In this document: positions 1 to 9,630 of the stretch, piece after piece
How positions within the stretch are numbered: position 1 is the stretch's first letter
Layout of the letters: the number at the start of each line of letters is the position of its first letter
Assembly: GCA_020310875.1 (NCBI GenBank)
Contig: CM035417.1
Location: 104,845,647 to 104,909,646, forward strand
Direction of reading: 5' to 3'
DNA: 64,000 nucleotides
Source of the DNA: Ceratopteris richardii
Taxonomy: Eukaryota; Streptophyta; Polypodiopsida; Polypodiales; Pteridaceae
The notes under the pieces: generated by a model
Seen by the model: only the letters and a program-made list of their open reading frames with translations
Told to the model about the DNA's origin: nothing
Database searches by the model: none
Translations under genes and position numbers: made by a program

Positions 1-1597
1 CTTGGATCATAGACTTACTTTATTACATTCTTCCCCCCTTGGAAAATATTTTCGTCCTCGAAAATAGAGCTATATACATACTGTAGGCAACCCCCGAGCC
101 TCATGTTCTAAAACTGGAAGAACATGTCTCATCTCTGTGGTGGCATCCCTGCCCAAATGATTCAAAACACTATCCAGGTTTGCACTTTGATAAACGGGAC
201 AAAGTACAAACTAGTGAAGAATAATAAGGGTGGATCTAATGACATATCCCTGGCTAATTCACAGTTTCTGGATGTGCGATCTAGGCACAAACATGTGAAT
301 TAGGTGGATTCAAATTACTAGTCCATTTCTAGGCATAACTTGTGCATGGGCTTAGTAATGAAGGTGGGATTCTTATCCCTCGCAAGACTTTGAGAATTCT
401 TGATTCACTTGAATTTGTTTTGGAGAACTTGAAGTGTGGTTGTCCCATACATCTAACTTTAGATGTCTGTACAATGGTTTACTTTTATCTAACAGTTACT
501 TGATTTTTTCACCCGACTAGAGGACTACTTTGTCCTTATGAGTTTTAAAATCCTTTGTAAACTGTAGGAGAAAGTTTACCATTTCGGTGGAATCAACCAT
601 ACTAACTTCACCAATTCAAATTCAAAATGAAAATTGTCCAACTTAGGACTTTTTTCAAAGACTTTTAACTGAAAGTTCTTGGGAATTGTCAATCTGATGA
701 ACAATTCCTAACTTCCTTATTCTAGAGTATACTGGACTCTAGAAAGTCATTTATGCTATAACTTGAAGCAAACTCAAATGAATAAGTCCACTTAGACTTA
801 TCATCTTTTGAAGATTGAAAAGGTTCTTGTACATAACATCTATCTAGGATGTTCAAGTTAGTTATTTGATTCCCTAGAAGGAATCTCAAGTCTTTGAAGA
901 AATGGCATTCTTTCAAGTATTGAGAATGAAATTCTTCATACTCTTTAATCAGCAAGTAGTTCCCAGTAAATCCCTAACCACTAGAAGTGGTCTTTCAAGT
1001 CCTATTTGTGATATAACCTAAAGGTATATCAAAGATTCTTAGCTTTGGAATCTGAGAGGCATAAGTGTATGCTTGGACTTGAGAAAGATCTCTAAAAATC
1101 CTGCAGGTAAGCAAAGAAGCTTAAAGATAGTTTAAGAGATCTTAAAGATAAAGACTAAGTCTTTTTATCGCAAGATCAACCAGACTTGATCAATCTTGGC
1201 CATGATTGTCCAAGTAATGTGCGATTAGAACTACTTTGTAGATTGCCCAAGTATTGGCAATAAAATTCCTTTTGGGAATTATTCACTCAAGTTCCATTTA
1301 TTCGATGGAAAACTGTGAAAAAGAGTAAGTTGTTCCAAGTCTGAACAGAGTAAAGAAATTCCAAGAATGTAGTCTGCAACCGTGAAAATGGTAATTAAGT
1401 CTGTGGAAGGTAAAACATAAGTGTTTGCCTATCCTTAAAAGGATTTTGGTACAAATCCAGAAAGCATGAGCGGATGCTTAAGACTTAAACTCGAGATCTT
1501 TGGTCATACACACGGATGACCAAACGGTGTCCGATTTCAGATCTGTCTGAACCGGCCAGACCCTTGGATCATAGACTTACTTTATTACATTCTTCCC
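1..1597 (-). mobile_element. LTR-like repeat family R1, partial, reverse orientation
   Basis: The first 37 bases repeat the right-hand end of a motif seen again at 1561-1597 and 1920-1956. Read on the minus strand, each copy is a purine run (GGGGAAGAA) followed directly by TGTAATAAAG. That is how a polypurine tract joins a 3' LTR. The sequence between the copies is AT-rich with no coding potential; the one ORF of 77 residues at 722-955 resembles nothing I know. Bases 44-150 resemble 10935-11045 inside the CACTA element, so the family recurs in this window. No primer site was found, so calling it an LTR element is inference. It could equally be a fragment of a larger non-coding retroelement. 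Confidence 0.35.
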
Positions 1598-1956
1598 CTC
1601 TCTCCAGGGGACTACCTTCTTGGGCAGGTTGATACTAACCAGCCAAGTGTCAGCCATGTAACTACATGTGCGCCAAGTGTCCAGTGGATGCTTCTAGAAG
1701 GTTCTAGAGCTCTTTGGGCAAAATACTCTTCCCATGTACCTCATGGGGATTGAACCCAAGACCTCGTCCTTCACATCCTTGAGACTTAACCACTAAGCTA
1801 AGTGGTTCACTTGTTCACAAGAGCACAAGACCTCCTAGTAAGTCTAAACTCGAGATCTTTGGTCATACACACGGATGACCAAACGGTGTCCGATTTCAGA
1901 TCTGTCTGAACCGGCCAGACCCTTGGATCATAGACTTACTTTATTACATTCTTCCC
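1484..1956. repeat. Direct repeat pair of about 114 bp (1484-1597 and 1843-1956)
   Basis: The two units are nearly identical. Both begin near ACTCGAGATCTTTGGTC and end with TTATTACATTCTTCCCC. The 245 bases between them contain a tRNA-like segment at about 1731-1812. Spacing and content fit two overlapping solo-LTR-like copies or a tandem duplication. The first unit ends in the same pyrimidine block that the window starts with. Confidence 0.75.
1731..1812 (-). repeat. tRNA-like SINE head (Pol III A and B boxes)
   Basis: On the minus strand, TAGCTTAGTGG fits the Pol III A box (TRGYNNANNNG). About 40 bases further on, GGTTCAATCCCC fits the B box (GWTCRANNC). No acceptor stem or complete cloverleaf is visible. 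This is a tRNA-derived SINE head rather than a functional tRNA gene. Confidence 0.5.
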
Positions 1957-1959
1957 CAA

Positions 1960-2099
1960 TGTAAGGGATTGAACTCACAACCTCTTGGTTAGGAATGTGA
2001 TGGGCTAACCACTTGCCCCAAAAGCCATGGTTGAGGATTACTTCCTAATCCTCTCTCTTAGGGTGTGGTTCAACCATCTCCTACCAGGATTATGTTACA
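1960..2099 (-). repeat. TRIM 3' LTR with tRNA-like boxes
   Basis: The 140-bp terminal repeat matches 2652-2791. Read on the minus strand, its last 70 bases hold GGCAAGTGGTTAGCCC followed by GAGTTCAATCCCT just before the terminal CA. These resemble tRNA A and B boxes; the B-like box is a good match and the A-like box imperfect. Confidence 0.75.
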
Positions 2100-2638
2100 T
2101 TCTTCCCCCCTTGGTCGATCATTGTCCTCAATGATCTACTCTTGTATCCCTCTAGCCTCGGTGATCAGTCCCTTGAACCCCTAGGTGCCCTTGAATTGAT
2201 GTCCCTCAACCTCGCACAGTTTCTTGAACCTTGTTCGCAACCTTGGTCTCTTGAACCCTTGCTCTCAACCTTGGTGTCTTGAACCTTCTTGTTCGCAACC
2301 TTGGTGTCTCGAGCCCTTGTTCTCAACCTCAGTCTTGAACCTTGTTCTCACCCATGCTTGGTATCTTGAACACTCAATCAAGTGCCACCCAAGGATTCCC
2401 AAGGAATTCACACTTGCAAGCTAGCTCATTGGAAAGTTCGTTCTGAGAGCTTTCCAACGGTATATTACACGCCTCAATCCGACCTACGGATTGAGAGATA
2501 CACCCCAATCTATGTTAGGTCCATCATTGAAATCGACGCGCGCCTTCCACAAATCCTACCCATTCACATGGTAGAGTGCCCAAGCGCCTTTTTTAGAGGC
2601 CATTGGGTCATTCCACCTTGCCCAAGCCTACTTCCTAG

Positions 2639-2650
2639 GCTCTGATACCA
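2639..2650 (-). promoter_or_regulatory. TRIM primer binding site (initiator tRNA-Met)
   Basis: The minus strand reads TGGTATCAGAGC, the standard plant LTR-element primer site, one base inside the 5' LTR. It fixes the orientation of the element. Confidence 0.85.
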
Positions 2651-2651
2651 A

Positions 2652-2791
2652 TGTAAGGGATTGAACTCACAACCTCTTGGTTAGGAATGTGATGGGCTAA
2701 CCACTTGCCCCAAAAGCCATGGTTGAGGATTACTTCCTAATCCTCTCTCTTAGGGTGTGGTTCAACCATCTCCTACCAGGATTATGTTACA
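2652..2791 (-). repeat. TRIM 5' LTR
   Basis: Second copy of the 140-bp terminal repeat, carrying the same tRNA-like segment. One base separates it from the primer binding site at 2639-2650. Confidence 0.8.
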
Positions 2792-3008
2792 CTCGGGCTG
2801 CTCACCACTACCCCAGACCCCACAATTGGGGATCCTAATAACTCCCTTTCCTTACAATACCTTACATGGTCCAATATGACCTTCATCCAACATGCAAGTT
2901 AGGATTCCCATCAATTGGGTAATGCACGCTTGGCTTCTCCTCATAATGGGGGCCTTACAAAATGTGCATACAATCATGCGGGGTAGACATTGATCATATA
3001 CTAACACT
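2792..3008. other. No gene recognised; flank between TRIM and copia remnant
   Basis: No coding potential is seen. A stretch near 2935-3000 (CTCCTCATAATG, later TTGATCATAT) recurs loosely at about 26330-26410. It is probably the remnant of another retroelement end. Confidence 0.4.
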
Positions 3009-3855
3009 TACATGCCTCATTTGAGATGTTTGATTTGGGGGCTTTGCATCATTATTTGAGCATTGAGTTCATACAGGTTGATGGCAGAATAGCTATGTTT
3101 CAAACGAAATTTCTTGACACATTATTGCAGCGTTTTGGCCTTGAAGACTGTAAACCTATTCCCACTCCTATGGAGATGGGTTTATTATAAGATTTAGTCT
3201 TCATGATGTTGGAGATGCATTTGATGTTGTTCACTATCAGTAGACTATTGGATGCTTGATTTACTTATGCATTACTTAGATAGTTATTCAGTTTGTTGTC
3301 TCACAGATGATCAGGTTTATGCATTGCCCAGGAGTCAAGTATTGGCAAGCGATTAAGCGCATCTTTCGCTACTTGAGTGGTACCCAGCTACTTGGATTGT
3401 TTTATCCCAAGGGGGATCACTATCGCCAGATTTACATTCTCTTTCTAACTCTGACTGGGCTGGTTGCTATGACACTCATGTGTCCACTAGTGGTTTTTGC
3501 TTCATTCTTGGTAGCTCATGCGGTTGAGTATAGGGCAGCTTTCACAATGACTATTGAGTGTGTGTGTCTCAGATGCCTTATGGCTGATTTGGGTGTTGAT
3601 TAGTCTTCTACCACCACCATCTTCACTGACAGTCAAAGTGCATTGGCAGTTGCGAGGAACCATGTGTTCCATGCTCGCACTAAGCACATTGAGATGCATT
3701 ATTATTATGTTAGGGAGAGGTTCTCTGTTGTAGAGATCAGCTTGGCTTATGTGCCCACACAGGAGAACATTGTAGACCTTTTCATGAAGGCTCTACCTAG
3801 GGAGAAGTTTGAAGCTTTTCGCAAAGCTTTGGGCTTACTTCCTTTTGTGTATTGA
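3009..3855 (+). pseudogene. Ty1/copia pol remnant (end of RT, RNase H)
   Basis: The plus strand carries the C-terminal part of a copia reverse transcriptase and RNase H. It is the same family as the element at 56156-64000 and covers the end of RT, a region with a frameshift and stops at about 3180-3250, and a final 70-codon stretch ending near 3855. Stops and frameshifts interrupt it throughout (for example the stop at 3601-3603). Everything 5' of the late RT is missing. The break at about 3009 has no LTR, so this is a truncated element. It cannot encode an active enzyme. Confidence 0.85.
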
Positions 3856-3928
3856 TTTCACATAGCTTGGCACTTCCTTATACATGAGTACCAGCTCCTT
3901 GTTCACTGCATCACTCCTAGGGGGGATT

Positions 3929-4148
3929 TGTTGATATATTTAGGTAATGATGTGTGTGAACATACTAGGACTAGCGGGGCACTTTTTTCCCTCTTTATGA
4001 GGTCCCCCCCATATACGCCTATAGCCCTAACGGGTTACTTATCTTTGTACATTCTAATGGTAATACATTCAGTATTGTGTGTTGTGCTCCAAGCTTCTTC
4101 TTCTTCCTTGTGCTATTCACGTGCTTCCACAGACGTTTAACTCCAACA
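3929..4148 (+). repeat. Copia 3' LTR, 220 bp
   Basis: It begins TGTTGATATATTTAGG after the purine tract AGGGGGGATT and ends CTCCAACA. The same LTR, in either orientation, occurs at 29131-29362, 31397-31626, 36191-36382 and in part at 56156. It interrupts a SINE on its right: the sequence at 4149 resumes in the middle of a SINE tail. Confidence 0.9.
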
Positions 4149-4380
4149 GGCATAGTACCAATGGGATCCCTTATATCCCATAAAACAAGGGGTTAAATTG
4201 CCTAAAGGTCTTAGTTGGAAAAAACTACTCAAAGCTAATAGGTCTAACGATGTTCAAAAGCAATACATTGATCTAAAGTCCACAATTATTTTGTCATAGA
4301 GAGGGGTTGAACCCTCACCCGTGCCTCAAAAAGTAAAATACCCAATCGAACAACCTAATGCATAGGAACTTGAGCTTGAC
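4149..4380 (-). mobile_element. SINE, minus strand, tail cut by the copia LTR
   Basis: It starts inside the shared SINE/LINE tail (GGCATAGTACC) and continues to a tRNA-like head at about 4300-4375, where the minus strand shows GGTTCAACCCC (B box). The outer tail (poly-T and the GTAGGCTTC part) is missing at its junction with the copia LTR at 4148. Confidence 0.65.
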
Positions 4381-4398
4381 TATGTAAATTGTTTTTTC

Positions 4399-4583
4399 AA
4401 TGGAGGTTCAACTGAAGCCTACTCCCCTAAGCTTTAACTTTCAAAGTGCAACTGTACAAGTGAATGGGCATAGTACCCGCAAGATCCCCCGTATCGCACA
4501 AAGAGGTTAGACAAGGTTACAACATTACAACTGATTTAACTAGCCAAAGCCATACATATCCTCAACCAACTGTCCTATGGGAC
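4399..4583 (-). mobile_element. SINE/LINE-tail element, partial
   Basis: A poly-T run (poly-A on the minus strand) is followed by the conserved tail GGAGGTTCAACTGAAGCC, then the GTACAAGTGAATGGGCATAG block. The head is not clearly present. The flank TGTAAATTGTTT at 4383 reappears after the next SINE (4905), so the next SINE seems to have inserted at the far target duplication of this one. Confidence 0.6.
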
Positions 4584-4602
4584 TTGAAAAAATCTGTAAA
4601 TT

Positions 4603-4896
4603 TTTTTTTAAAATGGAGATTCGGCCGAGGCCTACTCCCCCGGACTTTAACTTTGAAATTACAACTGTACAAGGAAGGACATAGTACCCATGAGACCCCC
4701 CTTATCCCACAAGAACAGGGGTTTACAACTGGGTTAAACGGCGGTCACAACTACCGGGGATGGTCAAACGGTGGCCAACAGCCACATACATCAGTTCCTG
4801 GAATTTATATGTCCCTACATGTTGCTGCCAGGGGTTGAACCCTCACCCCCGCTTCAAGAGGCGAGAGGCCCAACCACCAGGCCAGCGAACCGGGAC
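4603..4896 (-). mobile_element. Full-length SINE with 15-bp target duplication
   Basis: The element is flanked by perfect 15-bp duplications, AAAAATCTGTAAATT at 4588-4602 and 4897-4911. On the minus strand it has a tRNA-like head (TGGCCTGGTGG, A-like box; GGTTCAACCCC, B box), a 140-bp body and a tail matching the 3' end of the resident LINE, then poly-A. This is the best-defined copy in the window and sets the length of the family at about 294 bp. Confidence 0.85.
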
Positions 4897-4911
4897 AAAA
4901 ATCTGTAAATT

Positions 4912-5330
4912 GTTTGTTTGAATCTTTAAAACATAAATGAAGGAGTTTGTGAGTGACTGAACTTCAAAGAATCAAAGCGACGACAACGAGAAGAAACGCA
5001 TGCGAGGAGCAAACGGCCGGCATTGACAATGACAATCCGCAGAATATTGAAGCAGCCTAGACACAAGGCCTCAATCAAAAAACAAACGCAACTTGGAGGA
5101 AACATCGCACGGCTACAATGCACAGCACTCTCGAGATCCAAGCAATGTGCAGGGGTCGTATGGCCAGCGAGTCAAAAAAAGACAAAAAGAAAAAAGGGAA
5201 AACGCATTTTCGCCGAGCTGGAGATCCAGAAAATCATCTATCCAACAAGGTCGACCTCCCACTTGTTGGGAAATTATTAAAAAAAAAAAAATCCGAGACC
5301 ACGACTTCAAAGAAAGCTTGAAATCTGTTC
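4912..5330. other. No gene recognised
   Basis: This is unique-looking sequence with several short overlapping reading frames on both strands, none with recognisable domains or codon bias. It ends in poly-A and poly-T runs at the LINE junction. Confidence 0.4.
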
Positions 5331-6200
5331 TTTTTTTTTTTAACTAAGTTGGGACTTGACCTATTCTCCCGAAGTTTAATTAAAATAAAGAAAAGTTACA
5401 AGTGAATGGGACTAGTGCCCATGGGACCCCCCAAATCCCACAATGCAGGGGAGGAGGACAGCAAGCTAGAGGGCATTACAAATGAGGCAGAAAAATTTAT
5501 CGTCTCCCTTATGTGGGACCCATTTGGGTTTCAACTTGTTATTTTCGAGGAGATAAATACAGTGATGTTTAAACGGTGGAGATCTCTTATCTCGAGAGAT
5601 TCTTTTACCTAGAAAAAACAAGGATTTTTCAATCGACCATTCCTTTGGAATTTGGTCAAAATTGACAGCACACCGCTCCCTCCAAATCTTCCAAAGAGTC
5701 TCGCCCCTGATGGCATTCCACAGCCTTGATGAACAGCAAAACCGTCTCACCTAACAGCGCCTGTTGCCAATTGATTTGGTTCATGAGTCTCAATATCTGC
5801 ATCACGTGGTGCCACATAACGCGGGACTTGGGGCAATCGAAGAAAAGGTGAGCTAAATCTTCGATGCATTGATGGAAGCACTTGCACCATGGAGGCACAC
5901 TCCAGATTTTGTTAGCCCTTGCATTAGACCAGATACCCTTATGCAAGATCAGGACGGACTTTTTTATCTCAATTAGGAGGTGCCAAATAGACATGAACTT
6001 AAGTTCCCATCGAAGTTTGGTCGAAGAAAGGCACCATAGTTTGTTAAGGGTGTGATGAACATCTAAGTTCTCTTTGAAGTTGGTGCTACTCTCTCTACTT
6101 CCATTAGTCTTTGCAAGCTATTTCGCTTATCCAAGCGGCCATTCTTTTCCCTTGTGATGTGTTGTCACAGCAAGTAGTGACACGTGTTGTTATCCTTTCA
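5331..6200 (-). pseudogene. LINE 3' fragment with zf-RVT domain
   Basis: From poly-T at 5331, the minus strand reads the LINE tail and then the C-terminus of ORF2 up to about 6200. A zf-RVT motif (PPWCKCFHQCIEDLAHLFFDC) lies at about 5840-5905, followed by the WNAIRGETLWKIWRERC block near 5660-5720. At least one frameshift separates the two. It is 5'-truncated: endonuclease and most of the RT are absent. The family matches 19690-20911, 36487-39700 and 53858-54559. Confidence 0.85.
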
Positions 6201-6207
6201 CGATAGA

Positions 6208-6243
6208 ATTTTTTTTTAATGGAGGTTCAGCCGAAGCTTATTC
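6208..6243 (-). mobile_element. SINE tail, left part, split by the CACTA element
   Basis: Poly-T and GGAGGTTCAGCCGAAGC are the outer tail of a SINE. The tail breaks off at TTC (6241-6243) and resumes at 19337-19339 with TTC, then CCTCGGACTTTAA. Removing 6244-19339 restores the usual tail, which demonstrates the CACTA insertion. Confidence 0.85.
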
Positions 6244-6490
6244 CACTACAAGAAAAAGGGGGGCGTAGCGACGCCCCCGAATCGGGAAAAAAACGAAAAC
6301 CGTCGCTTATGCGATGAAATCGTTGCATAAGCGACGGTAAAAAAATCGGATTTTTTTTTTGGCCCAGCATCGTCGCATAAGCGACGGTAGCGTCGCTTAT
6401 GCGACGCAACACAAAAGCGTCGCTAGTTAGCGACGCTCTTAGCGACGTTGGCAAACTGCAGAGCGTCGCATATGCGACGCTCTGGAATGT
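6244..6490. repeat. CACTA left terminal and subterminal repeats
   Basis: CACTACAAGAAAAAGG is followed by a perfect short hairpin (GGGGGCGT-AGCG-ACGCCCCC at about 6258-6277). Then come several copies of CGTCGCTTATGCGACG-like palindromes in both orientations up to about 6482. In En/Spm such arrays bind the accessory transposase, and their CpG density makes them methylation targets. The same arrangement starts at 55416. Confidence 0.85.
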
Positions 6491-6544
6491 AAAAAAAAAA
6501 TTTTCAATTCTCCCGGCACATTTGTGCCGGGCCTTGAACGCAAG

Positions 6545-9500
6545 ACCGAGAGAGAGAGAGAGAGAAAGAGCGCGCGCGAGAGGGAGAGAGAGAAGGGAGA
6601 CGATTGACAGGTATGCGCACACACACACTTACACACACACATATACACGCATAGACACACACACACATACGCATAGACACACACACATACACACAAATAC
6701 ACACACATAGACACACATACACAAGACGTGCACACACATACACACACATAGACGCTCACACACATACACACACATATACACACACAGACACATACACACA
6801 TAATGATGCATCCACACACATACACATGCATACACACATAGACACACATAGACACACATATACACACACACACATATGAATACACACACACATAGAGAGA
6901 CATACACACACATACACATACATGCATACACATACACACATAAACACATACACACACATAGACACATACACACATAAACACATACACACTCATAGGTACA
7001 CACACATACACATAGACACACACACATATAGTATATACACACACATGCACACATAGACACATACACACATACACATGCATACACACACATACACATGCAT
7101 ACACACATACAGACACATATACACACACATACACACACATATATGCATACACACACATAGAGAGACATACACACATAAACACATACATGCATACATTTGC
7201 ATACATAATGCATATGCATATGCATATAATGTACATACATACTTACATGCATACATAATGCACATGCATAGATACATACACACACACAGATACATACACA
7301 CATAGACACATACACACACATGAACACATACATACTCATAGATACACACACATACACATAGACACACACACATACACACACAGACACACATACACATAGA
7401 CGTGCACACACATACACACACATAGACGCTCACACACATACACACACATATACACACACAGACACATACACACATAATGATGCATCCACACACATACACA
7501 TGCATACACACATAGACACACATATACACACACACACATATGCATACACACACACATAGAGAGACATACACACACATACACATACATGCATACACATACA
7601 CACATAAACACATACACACACATAGACACATACACACATAAACACATACACACTCATAGGTACACACACATACACATAGACACACACACATATAGTATAT
7701 ACACACACATGCACACATAGACACATACACACATACACATGCATACACACACATACACATGCATACACACATACAGACACATATACACACATACACACAC
7801 ATATATGCATACACACACATAGAGAGACATACACACATAAACACATACATGCATACATTTGCATACATAATGCATATGCATATGCATATAATGTACATAC
7901 ATACTTACATGCATACATAATGCACATGCATAGATACATACACACACACAGATACATACACACATAGACACATACACACACATGAACACATACATACTCA
8001 TAGATACACACACATACACATAGACACACACACATACACACACATACACACATAATGATGCATACACACACATACACATGCATACACACATACAGACACA
8101 TGTACACACACATACACACATAATGATGCATACACACACATACACATGCATACACACATACAGACACATGTACACACACATTCACACACACATTCACACA
8201 CATTCACACACATATACATACATGCATACATATTGCATATGCATATGCATACATACATACTTACATGCATATGCATACACACACACATATGCATACATAC
8301 ATACTTACATGCATATGCATACACATGCATATGCATATGCATACATAATGCATATGCATATGCATACATAATGCATATGCATATGCATACATAATGCATA
8401 TGCATATGCATACATAATGCATATGCATATGCATACATAATGCATATGCATATGCATACATAATGCATATGCATATGCATACATAATGCATATGCATATG
8501 CATACATACATACTTATATGCATACATAATGCACATGCTTACATACACTGTCATAATGTATACACACACACATAGACACATACACACATAATTATGCATA
8601 CACACACATACATATGCATACACACACATATGCATACATACATGCATACACATACACACACATAGATACATACATACACATAAATACATACACACTCATA
8701 GACACACACACATACACATAGACACACACACATACACATAGACACACACACATATACACACACATACACACATAGACACATGCACACGTAATGATGCATA
8801 CACACATACACATGCATACATAGACACACATAATAATGCATACACACACATACATATGCATACACACACATGCATACAAACATATACACACATATACACA
8901 CACATGCATACACACATATACACACACACATGCATACACACATATACACACACATATACACATATACACATACACATGCATACACACACACATGCATACA
9001 CACATACAAACACATATACACACACACATACACACATAGATACATACACACGTAATGATGCATACACACATACACATGCATACATAGACACACATAATAA
9101 TGCATACACACACATACATATGCATACACATACATATGCATACATACATGCATACACATACACACTTAGACACATAGACACACATAGATACATACATACA
9201 CATAAACACATACACACTCATAAACACACACACATACACATAGACACACACACATATACACACACATACACACATAGACACATGCACATGCAATGATGCA
9301 TACACACGTACAAATGCATACATAGACACACATAATGATGCATACACACACATACATATGCATACACACACATATGCATACATACATGCATACACATACA
9401 CACATAGATACATACACACACATAGATACATACATATACATAAACACATACACACTCATAGACACACACACACATACACATAGACAACACACACATATAC

Positions 9501-9595
9501 CTACACACATACACACATAATGATGCATACACACACATACACATGCATGCACACACATACACATGCATACACACACATACACGTATATATATATT
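6545..9595. repeat. 3-kb microsatellite block, (GA)n then (CA/TACA)n
   Basis: A (GA)n run at 6545-6600 is followed by almost 3 kb of CACACATA-type repeats. The long open frames here (up to about 300 codons of Cys-Val-Tyr-Met) are artefacts of the repeat. Higher-order structure is present: about 6730-7400 is repeated at about 7404-8060 (offset 662-674 bases), and a 23-bp unit (CATACATAATGCATATGCATATG) is repeated about seven times at 8330-8510. Confidence 0.95.
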
Positions 9596-9630
9596 GATTT
9601 CTAACCATTTTGTTTTATATGTTAGGTATT

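Larger units (their letters stand above)
1960..2791 (-). mobile_element. TRIM-like miniature LTR retroelement, complete, 832 bp
   Basis: Two 140-bp direct repeats, 1960-2099 and 2652-2791, start TG and end CA and are almost identical. Beside the right copy, on the minus strand, lies TGGTATCAGAGC (2639-2650), complementary to the initiator tRNA-Met 3' end, so this is the primer binding site. Beside the left copy lies a purine run (complement of 2100-2112), the polypurine tract. Orientation is therefore minus, with the 5' LTR on the right. The 550-bp interior has no gag or pol, which matches terminal-repeat retrotransposons in miniature. The flanks (CCCAA and CTCGG) do not form a target duplication. 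The left LTR abuts the pyrimidine run of repeat R1, so it landed in or recombined with another element. Near-identity of the LTRs suggests recent insertion. Confidence 0.8.

Noticed and set aside
1731-1812. Functional tRNA gene
   Set aside because: A and B boxes are present, but no paired acceptor stem, anticodon arm or terminator could be drawn; it fits a SINE head better.
8330-8510. CRISPR-like array of 23-bp repeats
   Set aside because: No spacers; a head-to-tail satellite within plant microsatellite DNA.
6439-9582. Very long Cys-Val-Tyr-Met or His-Thr-Tyr reading frames on both strands
   Set aside because: They are translations of CACACATA repeats; open in several frames at once with no start context or domain.
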